NCBI GenBank assembly: GCA_964020975.1
Contig: OZ026623.1
Location: 73,801,069 to 73,865,068 of the forward strand
From: Hermodice carunculata
Taxonomy: Eukaryota > Annelida > Polychaeta > Eunicida > Amphinomidae
Direction: 5' to 3'
DNA: 64,000 bases
The position numbers and the translations under genes are program-made. Positions 56,994 to 64,000 of the stretch are shown piece by piece. The notes beneath the pieces were generated by a model, which saw only the letters and a list, made by a program, of their open reading frames with translations, had not been told where the DNA came from and ran no database searches. The stretch's first letter is position 1. Each line of letters opens with the position of its first letter.

Positions 56994-57614
56994 ATGATAT
57001 TCAGTTGCAACATATGCCCGAAGAGTTTTAACAGGGCTTGGACATTACGCAGACATTTAAGGACCCACGACCGAGAAGTCGCCCGACTTACCTGCCCAGA
57101 ATGCTTTTCGCATTTTGGACGTGCGGACAATTTTCAGAGACACATAAGAAACAAACATCCCAACAAGGACATTACTGCTATCAAGTATAATCCATGTTTG
57201 TCAGCCACTCAACCCACTAAAAGCCGCAACTGGGAAGCCACAGGTGTTAAAAAAGCTAAAAATGTTAAACAACAAAAGAAGGGACAATTGATCTCTGTGA
57301 AACACAATAAGGATTTTATTCTGCGAACTTTTGCAGGCATTAGTATAGCCAAAGCTGCCTGCAGTTTAAGAGAACAGGAAATCAAGAAAGACTCTATCCA
57401 TGATGAATCAGAACACAACGCCACACCCGACCTCCCACCTGTAGACAACCCCAACGATACTCCCTGTGAGGATGAAGCATGGACTCCCCATATTCGTCTC
57501 CCAAAGAATCAACAGCTTGCCCTCATCAACGCACGCATAGAAACTGTTATAGAAAGCATCAAGAACATCCTGAACCAACTCAAATCAGCTACAATTGACC
57601 TTTTCTGTAATTAA
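56994..57614 (+). CDS. Two-finger C2H2 ORF of the Penelope-like element
   Basis: 206 codons, in the same frame as the RT and endonuclease, starting 39 nt after the endonuclease stop. Two good fingers: CNICPKSFNRAWTLRRHLRT followed by H, and CPECFSHFGRADNFQRHIRN followed by KH. A lysine-rich segment and a helical/acidic tail follow. The tail is the part repeated in both pseudo-LTRs, so the ORF belongs to the element. The last 12 or so codons here run into host DNA beyond 57,579. The upstream partial copy shows the native end. I know of no Penelope-like family with a separate two-finger ORF after the GIY-YIG domain. Confidence 0.7.
   Translation: MIFSCNICPKSFNRAWTLRRHLRTHDREVARLTCPECFSHFGRADNFQRHIRNKHPNKDITAIKYNPCLSATQPTKSRNWEATGVKKAKNVKQQKKGQLISVKHNKDFILRTFAGISIAKAACSLREQEIKKDSIHDESEHNATPDLPPVDNPNDTPCEDEAWTPHIRLPKNQQLALINARIETVIESIKNILNQLKSATIDLFCN
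57264..57579 (+). repeat. 3' pseudo-LTR of the Penelope-like element
   Basis: Identical to 52,581-52,896 except for one base (GTAGACAACC against GTAGACGACC, Asn for Asp). The repeat ends at GAACCAAC; the next bases share only scattered matches with the other copy. Confidence 0.9.
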
Positions 57615-57689
57615 CTCAAGTGCAAATCACATCCACAGTTGATCTACTAAAGGGTAACTAATCTGAATTATCATTAGGATCTCAGTTTC

Positions 57690-57850
57690 ATATTCATACA
57701 AGACCCTTTATGTAAGTGCCAGCATGCCTCTAGTTCCAGAGAAAATATCCCAAGTCTACAGCTTTCCTGGCACGCATTGGGCGCAGTGCACCCAATGAGC
57801 GCCAAGAAAAGCCGTTGACTCAATCCAAAATTTGACACTCAACTCCTGGC
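57690..57850. mobile_element. Palindromic TTAA-type MITE, worn
   Basis: The central foldback at 57,758-57,815 has arms ACAGCTTTCCTGGCACGCAT plus TGGGCGC, against CACCCAATGAGCGCCAAGAA plus AAGC. It is flanked by the family phrases CCAGCATGCCTCTAGTTCC and AAATTTGACACTCAA. The outer ends are unclear. Confidence 0.6.
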
Positions 57851-59325
57851 ACTCTAGGCAGTTTTGGGATCTGGCACAGCCAGCCACTGGGCATTTTTTT
57901 GTTTTGTTGCACAACAAATGACATGCTGGTGTAAAATTACCGTAATTTTTTTTATTTTTGCAATTCATGCAAAATGATCAACATGACTTTGGTTGAGCAA
58001 GACCTTCTCTACATTTCTATGTGGTTTCTTTGTCAATTTAAAAAAAAAACTCGTGCCCTACATACTCACAAAGTGAATATATTGATCTCAATCACGAATT
58101 GATCACAACAGTCAAAGCTGTGGGAATACAATTACATGGGTACCGTTTCCATGTAATTTCCTTGGTTAGCGTCAGGAACGACGGTTCCTCTTTAATTTTT
58201 TTTAAGGTTGGTTGTGTGTCATAATTGTTATTAAACTATAGTCATAGAGTTTGTTTGTTGCTGCAGTAAATAGTGGATCAACGCATTTTTATTGCCGTCA
58301 CTGATAAACTGTCAACATGATCAACACATGCGGCAGCGGTATTTTCACCTGAGCCACGTTTACCTGCAGCTGGCGTATTTTACTCTCTTTCCTTGAAAAA
58401 ACTGGACCCTCTACTCTATTGTACGCAAAGACTGGTAGTATGTCATCATTCTTACCAATTTACAGTATTAAATTTTGTTTCTTGCTTTTATAAATTGTCC
58501 ATAATCATCACCTGTGTTCATGCAAATGTCGCTCATCTTCCACGCCAGACTTCACAACACGAGGTAGCGAGTACTCCCGAGCGAAGCAGCGGTAGAAAAA
58601 CGACGTATTTGATTGATCGGCGAACACCATGTGATCAATTCCGGCCCCCTGACTCACCTAAAATATTCTGGAGAATCGTCTTTGGTAGTTTCCAACCAAA
58701 ATAACGTTGTATTTGTTTTAAATAGAAGCAGTTTTGGAGGGGTTTCCCGTAAAATACATTTGTTTCAGCCAATGGGAGCTTGTTCTTAAAATAGACAAGG
58801 TTCTCAGCTTTTTGACGATGTGAAGAACATGGCGGGTAGACGCAAAAAAAGATCGTAACCGCGAATATGAAATCACCCTATTTTTGCGCAGTTTTTCAAA
58901 GTTACATCATTCAATTTGTCACACACAAGGGCCCTATCATTGATTTAAATCATCATTGAAGGAAAATACTCATTTTTAGCACAAAATCGAAATAGCCACT
59001 GGCAAGAACTGACGTTTCCCCACAAGAAAATGTGTGAGCCTGCATGTAAATAAACAACACCGGGAATTTGAGAGGGCCTTTGATCAGCCACTTCAAAAGA
59101 GCCAGTTTACTCGCAACTGGTGGCAATAAGCAATGTCGCACTGTGCGATTACACTCCATACTGGTGTGATAGCAGTTAAAAAGTTAAATTAGAAACCGCA
59201 GGGTCTGCACGAGGAGGCCTAACATAAGTACAAGGTCTCTATGTGCAAACAACAGAAGTGATAGTCATGAATGTACCTGTATGCATGGATCTCCCTCAAG
59301 CTACCACCCTCATGCCTCGCCTAGA
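57851..59325. other. Possible promoter region, no gene identified
   Basis: Unique sequence with more CpG than average from 58.5 to 58.9 kb. There is a CCAAT box at 58,769-58,773 and a YY1/Kozak-like ACATGGCGGG at 58,827 with only a nine-codon frame behind it. The non-coding first exon and promoter of the zinc-finger gene (minus strand) must lie somewhere above 57.6 kb, and this is a candidate. No splice-supported exon can be named. Confidence 0.3.
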
Positions 59326-59589
59326 TTAACTCTTTAAGTTCCAAATTTTGGGCCGTGACAAAAGCTTTTCTTGGCACTCATTGGGCGCAATACACCCAAT
59401 GCACGCCAAGAAAAGCTGTTTACCTGGGACATTCTCTCTGGAACTACAGGAATACTGGTAGTTGAAAGAAAGTTTTTTTTTCTTTTTTTTTTTTTTTTAA
59501 TGAGGAATACGAATCTGGGATCCTTATAATTAAGACCAGTTTGACTCAAGCAGATAGACTTAAGACGTGACTGGCACTGAAAAAGTTAA
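59326..59589. mobile_element. Palindromic TTAA-type MITE, best hairpin
   Basis: The ends are TTAACTCTTTAAGTTCC and GGCACTGAAAAAGTTAA. The central hairpin at 59,360-59,418 has arms AAAAGCTTTTCTTGGCACTC plus ATTGGGCGC, against CACCCAATGCACGCCAAGAA plus AAGC, with few mismatches. An internal T-run lies near 59,475-59,500. Confidence 0.75.
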
Positions 59590-59639
59590 ATTTGAGCATG
59601 TTGTTACTGTAGTCCCAGGAGTCAGAATTCAAATAAAGA

Positions 59640-60056
59640 CTTTATTTATGAGACCTAAAAGTTAAATGGGCCTAACTCAAAAACAATTGGCTGGAGAACA
59701 CAATACACAAGATTTTTACACTGTGACCCCCTATATTCCAAACGGCCATTTGACCTTGACCTTCAACTTGAGTTAAAAATTGTAATGTTTAAAATATGCA
59801 CCTCACATCCAGCTTTCCATGCATGGTCTGTTTATTCAAATTGTGTGATAACTTTTGGAGTAATTGAACAAGACAAATGATAAACTTGAACAAGCACCAC
59901 TCCACAATCATTGGGTCATGATGACCCAAAAAGTATGTCACCAAGTGCTGTTTTATGTACCATGTTATCAAGTGCAATGTTGATCTGGAGGCTCTATTCT
60001 TTGCCAAGCTGGTTGTACATTGCAAAATTAGCCTGTTATTAAAGCAGGGGCAACTC
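59640..60056 (+). mobile_element. Fragment of second-family HINE body
   Basis: GCCATTTGACCTTGACCTTC, CACATCCAGCTTTCCATGCA and TGACCCAAAAAGTATGTCAC match the body of the 48,704-50,314 element. No ends. Confidence 0.65.
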
Positions 60057-60654
60057 TGGTCATTAGCCAAAGGCTCATATTTCTTGAATTTGGCTAAAGA
60101 GATGTGTAAATAGCTAAAATATATTTGAATTAATTAATCAACAGCTTGGCCACCACAGGAGATTTCTGTCCCAATTTCCAATTCGGGCACAGATTTTTAA
60201 AGTCCAGATCTGTCTCTGTTGAGACCCACTTTCTTTCTGTGACTAGTTTGGCTCTGCTGTAAGTATCTGGGTCCCACGCTAATTTTATAAGATGTTGACG
60301 AATCAAATTTTATTGCTGGGTTCTCTAACATGCTGTGTCAAGTCCTTCACAGCTATCTGAAATACAGAATAAACACCAGCAACATACATTGTTTAGCGCT
60401 GGACAAATGTTTTGTGAACTCGACATTTATATTCCCTTACAAAAACTGTTTGCAGGATGTTTGGCCTTGCACAAGTGCTATAAATATCACCCAAAAGCTG
60501 TGGAGTCCAGCTCTCATGATATTAAAAATTTACATGTGTCTGTAGGCATCCATTGAACCTTTGAATTATTTTTTATCCTGTAGTGTAAATATACAATGTA
60601 TCCTGTAAAGTTACAATGACTGATACATTTTTTTTACTATATATTCATTATGCA
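60057..60654. other. Unassigned stretch
   Basis: No gene or repeat recognised. Overlapping small frames at 60,330-60,556 have no known features. Confidence 0.4.
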
Positions 60655-60915
60655 GTGTTGCCAACACACCTGGATTACCCGGGAGACTCCTGCAATTTTA
60701 TGTTGAAAATTCTTGAAAAATTGTAGATTTTTGGCAATTTTTAGCCACTGCCCTGAATTTCATTGATATTTTCCTTCTATATTTCATATTCATTTATCAG
60801 CCACCGCCCTGAATTTCATTAATATTTTCCTTCTATATTTCATATTCATTTATCAATCTCCTGGAATTTTACTTTCCACCTCCTGGATTTTAAGTGTGGC
60901 AGGTTGGCAACACTG
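60655..60915. mobile_element. hAT-like MITE with internal 58-bp duplication
   Basis: The ends CAGTGTTGCCAAC and GTTGGCAACACTG are inverted repeats, the classic start of many hAT-type MITEs. Inside, a segment of about 58 bp (CCCTGAATTTCATTGATATT onward) is tandemly duplicated. No exact 8-bp target duplication is seen. Confidence 0.65.
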
Positions 60916-61084
60916 ATCATCACAGTGAGAGGAATAAAACACTCTAACTGCAGTTCTAATTATGGTCTGTGTGCCTAAAATTGTCTTTGTGCGGTGGCTG
61001 AAAAATGGGAATCTTCACTTCACAATATATGTAGTATGTACAGCTTCCACAGATGATCCATGACTGTTAATAAAACTCATTACG

Positions 61085-61375
61085 TGGTAGAGTGGTCTCC
61101 CTTGGACCAGAAATGTGACCTTACAAGAAAGGTGGCCTCTCTTGAGGGGGAAATGAAAGTACCCCACTTGCTGTATGGAGAAGTGGTCTCGGGGGGGGGG
61201 GGGGGGGGAGAGTCTCTCATCTGGTGACCACTATATTACTGCTACTGCCTCTCTTAAGGGGAAATGAAAGTACCCCACTTGCTGTATGGAGAAGTGGTCG
61301 GGGGTGGGGTGGGGGTGGGTGGGGAAGAGTCTCTCATCTGGAGACCACTATATTACTGCTACTACTTCAACCCTC
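61085..61375. repeat. 111-bp tandem duplication with G-runs
   Basis: GAAATGAAAGTACCCCACTT recurs at a 111-bp spacing (61,150 and 61,261), each copy followed by a G-run and GAGTCTCTCATCTGG. The sequence also resembles the TGGTCTCTC ends of the TA-flanked MITEs, so it is probably a rearranged MITE. Confidence 0.75.
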
Positions 61376-62849
61376 TCCTCAAGTGTAAGCAAGCCAACAG
61401 CTTTCCGGACAGGTCTGGAAAAATGACCAAAAGCTGTGTAAAGCAAGTGACCATCACTCATTTACCTGACTTTGTAGCTACTGTAAAGTAGCCATTAATG
61501 ATAACAAGTTCCATAATGATGGAACAACCTCAGCCTTGTAGCCAAAACAGACCTCAACAAGGCCCTTTCTGGAACTCACACTTCAAATTTTCTGCATAAA
61601 AATATCAATTTGCATTTATCATGTTCAAACATTAGCTATATATATGAGTCACGTGCATGTCCCAGAATTTCACCCTGTGGCCACATCCTTTGCTTTCAAT
61701 GACCTTTTTTTTTAATTTTTTTTTTTTTTTTAAAGAAACTCACGCACCACTGACCAGACATGTCGAAGTCTGTGGAGTTGATTTGGATTTAGAAGTCTTT
61801 TTTTTCTTTCTTTTTTTCCACTCGTGAAGTTCAGTCAAGAGATTCATCTCGAGGAGCCCACAGCCACTGAAGACTTTGCCAATGGGTGTGGCCACAAGAC
61901 CATGAAGAAATCTGCATCTTCGTTTCAACAACTTTTCTCTATGAAGCCACCCAGGTGAATATCTGAGTTTTTCATTCAAAGCCTACAAATTTCAGTCCAT
62001 AATTTTGTGAGTGTTCAACATATTTATCTCCATTCATACTACTTTGACAACTTTTATACTAATGTGAATAGAACAAATTTTCCGTCATTGATTTAAACGA
62101 GAAATAAAGAGTGAGAAAGTAAGCGAGGGAGGAAAATAAAATAACAAGAGAGACAGGGAGCAAGAGAGATGTTCATGTGTTGCGATGATGACTACACTCT
62201 GCCTGATCCACACCATGTCTGTTATTCATGTTGCACATAATGCCAGTATTTGAAATTAACACAGGTCCGGAGGTTTAAGACCTATGGAAAGTTACTAGGG
62301 CTTGCAAGTATGGTCCAGTCATGACCAAGGGTCCAATGAAAAAAATTGTCAGGCAACATATGAAATCGTATGTAATCTTTATTGTACATAAACCAACGTT
62401 ACGTCAGTATGGTACAAAGTAATATACAAGCAGAAAAGTCTTCAAAAGTTTTATAAAGTTTAAGGTACTGTGTCATTAATGGTAACATAGATGTGACAAT
62501 AAAATTGTTTGATTCCTTTAATTTAAGATACATGTAGCGTATGGACAGAAACTGGAATAAACTTAAAACCTATTGTAAATTTGTAAGTGTTTTTGAGTGA
62601 GAAAACTACTTAAAACTAAAAACAGCCATAGTTAAATGTAGAAACTTCAGCAAGTTATGAATGCGTGCTCGTGATCTTAAGATTGAAACTGGCCCGGATA
62701 AGACTATCCTGATCACAAGTATGTAGGCGTGCCGAGTATTTCACACTAGTACAGACAGCTTGGATGAGAATGGGAAAGCTCCCAAGTTTACCTTTCACAG
62801 CAGCAGTTGACATCTATCAGTGCCTGCCACTCTGGATCCGGGATAGACC
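61376..62849. other. Unassigned region
   Basis: No gene recognised. T-runs lie at 61,707-61,735 and 61,798-61,820. A minus-strand frame at 61,740-61,979 (Lys-rich from the T-runs) has no known domain. Confidence 0.35.
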
Positions 62850-63115
62850 CAAGATAATGATAAAAATTGTGGGTTGCAGAGCATTCACGAGATGACTCCT
62901 ATATTCAAACTGACCATTTGACCTTGACCTTCAACTTGGATTGAAAGCTGTCACTGTTCCAAATATGTGCCCCACATCCAGCTTCCCATGCATAGTCTGT
63001 TTGTTCAAATCAGGTAATAACTTTTCGATTTATTAAAGAAAAAAGATTTGCACAACCACCAAATTCCATAATTACTGAGTCACGGTGACCCAAAAACTAG
63101 GTCACCCAGTAGCTT
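62850..63115 (+). mobile_element. Fragment of second-family HINE body
   Basis: TGACCATTTGACCTTGACCT, CCCACATCCAGCTTCCCATG and GTGACCCAAAAACTAGGTCA match the 48.7-50.3 kb element. A MITE-like ACAGTGGTCCCTGTCTTGAA begins at once after it (about 63,121). Confidence 0.6.
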
Positions 63116-63798
63116 TATTTACAGTGGTCCCTGTCTTGAACGAACCCTCCTATGTGCAATCACCTGTTAAACAGGACCAGCAAACTTGAAAAATGAACAT
63201 ATTTTGTGACTGCGTTACACAATTCGGAGCCATATCAGCCCATTACGCCTAAAGTCAGCCACCAATACATGCATGCAACACACCCATTATAAATATGGTT
63301 CTTGTCAAATTAATTGAGTGTGTAAAATAAAAGATTTCTTGCTGGAGTAAATTTCCTTGAACAAGTTTTTGATTTGGTCAATCAGTATCTAGTCCTCCTT
63401 ATTTCAAATTCTCACAAGCGTACGTAGGATCCTTCCATTTATTTACATTTTACAATGGCAGTGACTGTGGCATACTCTGCATGTATTGGGCCTCTCCATA
63501 GCGGATCTCAGAGGATTTTGACCACCCTATTTCTTTCTCTGTATACTGGGATATTATGGATTGTTTTCTCAACTAAACTTCACAAATTTGGCAGATATTT
63601 ACTTGTGATGGCAACTTTATTGCTCCCACTCAGGATCATTTACATTATCCATCTTGAAATGCTTCAAATCTGAATGCACGGCGAAGGCTGCCAAAGCTCT
63701 CCTGAAACATCCCGAATAATCTTTGTAGTTTCCTGGAGATTGTTGACCCATGTAGTCATTGCTTTTTCATAATTTTTGCATGCAAAACCAAACCTAAC
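63116..63798. other. Unassigned stretch
   Basis: The plus-strand frame at 63,455-63,673 (72 codons, hydrophobic, start MAVTVAYSACIGPL) has two possible membrane segments but no homology I can name. It may be chance. Confidence 0.3.
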
Positions 63799-63852
63799 TG
63801 TGGCAGATAAGCGGAGAGCCACAGAAATATTAGTAGTATTCTTATTTCTAAT
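63799..63852 (+). mobile_element. LINE 3'-tail fragment
   Basis: TGTGGCAGATAAGCGGAGAG followed by CCACAG and a degenerate (TAT/TAG)n tail matches the 3' end of the LINE at 24.15-24.19 kb (GGCAGACAAGCGGAAAGCCA). Only the tail is present, typical of a severely 5'-truncated insertion or of a SINE sharing the LINE tail. Confidence 0.6.
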
Positions 63853-64000
63853 TGACCCATGTTTTAATATAGTATACACTTCAAAATGAATGATGACAAC
63901 TTTTGCTAGATCAAAATCATCATATATGGAACCCCGATCAAACATGTGCTTGCCTGCTTGAGTGTGCGACCAACACTGACAAAGTGGCCCGATCCATTTT

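Larger units (their letters stand above)
52581..57579 (+). mobile_element. Penelope-like retroelement with pseudo-LTRs
   Basis: The insertion is 4,999 bp. A 316-bp direct repeat forms both ends (52,581-52,896 and 57,264-57,579), differing at one base, so it is recent. The repeat distance of 4,683 bp is the unit length, and the insertion is one unit plus 316 bp of a 5'-truncated upstream copy. That is the classic Penelope-like layout. Order: tail of the upstream copy, hammerhead-like fold (53.3 kb), small C2H2 ORF, N-terminal ORFs, reverse transcriptase, Cys-rich linker, GIY-YIG endonuclease, two-finger C2H2 ORF. No clear target duplication was found. The coding parts fall into several open frames, so either the copy is inactivated or it uses several start sites. 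Confidence 0.88.

Noticed and set aside
58829-58858. ATGGCGGGTAGACGC start as a host gene
   Set aside because: The frame ends after nine codons and no donor site follows in frame. It could be the edge of an exon but cannot be supported.
1-64000. tRNA or rRNA genes
   Set aside because: I looked for B-box-like GGTTCGAATCC sequences and clover-leaf arms and found none convincing. A covariance search (tRNAscan-SE) would settle it.

Overview
The window is animal nuclear DNA. It has interrupted genes with GT-AG introns, C2H2 zinc-finger and SAP-domain coding sequence, microsatellites, long intergenic stretches and dense interspersed repeats. The commonest repeats carry tandem core units, an (ACGG)n microsatellite and a 3' hairpin. 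These are hallmarks of the 'pearl'/HINE elements described from bivalve molluscs, so a mollusc or another marine lophotrochozoan is my best guess. No marker in the window proves the species.

Host genes. (1) On the minus strand at about 41.67-52.56 kb there is a four-exon gene. Its splice phases fit and the coding length is exactly 1,100 codons. It encodes a protein of about 1,099 residues: a short N-terminal domain, a 12-residue repeat, about 21 copies of a 9-residue Ser/Thr-rich repeat, and a C-terminal block of seven good plus one degenerate C2H2 fingers. (2) On the minus strand at about 1.31-2.33 kb lies the first coding exon of a paralogue with the same N-terminal domain and its own 18-residue repeat. 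Any fingers would lie beyond position 1. (3) On the plus strand at 16.87 kb a SAP-domain first exon sits in a small unique island inside a repeat.

Mobile DNA fills most of the rest. 3.1-5.7, 11.0-19.1, 27.8-29.5, 34.5-35.2 and 47.1-51.4 kb hold HINE/pearl-like repeats. 29.5-32.4 kb is a Helitron-like block with 140-150 bp tandem units rich in AGGTCA motifs. 6.5-8.1 kb is a hAT-like element with 5-bp target duplications, and a 145-bp relative lies at 19.8 kb. 22.0-24.2 kb is a LINE remnant interrupted by a 391-bp insert that carries a hammerhead-like motif. 35.4-39.7 kb is a broken DIRS-like fossil. Several MITE families are scattered throughout.

The most striking element is a young Penelope-like retroelement at 52,581-57,579. 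It has 316-bp terminal direct repeats differing at one base, a hammerhead-ribozyme-like fold, an apparently whole reverse transcriptase, a GIY-YIG endonuclease, and two extra small ORFs with C2H2 fingers. It starts 23 bp upstream of the first coding exon's splice acceptor in the four-exon gene. A HINE end and a MITE end abut two other splice sites of the same gene, so three unrelated elements touch its exon borders.
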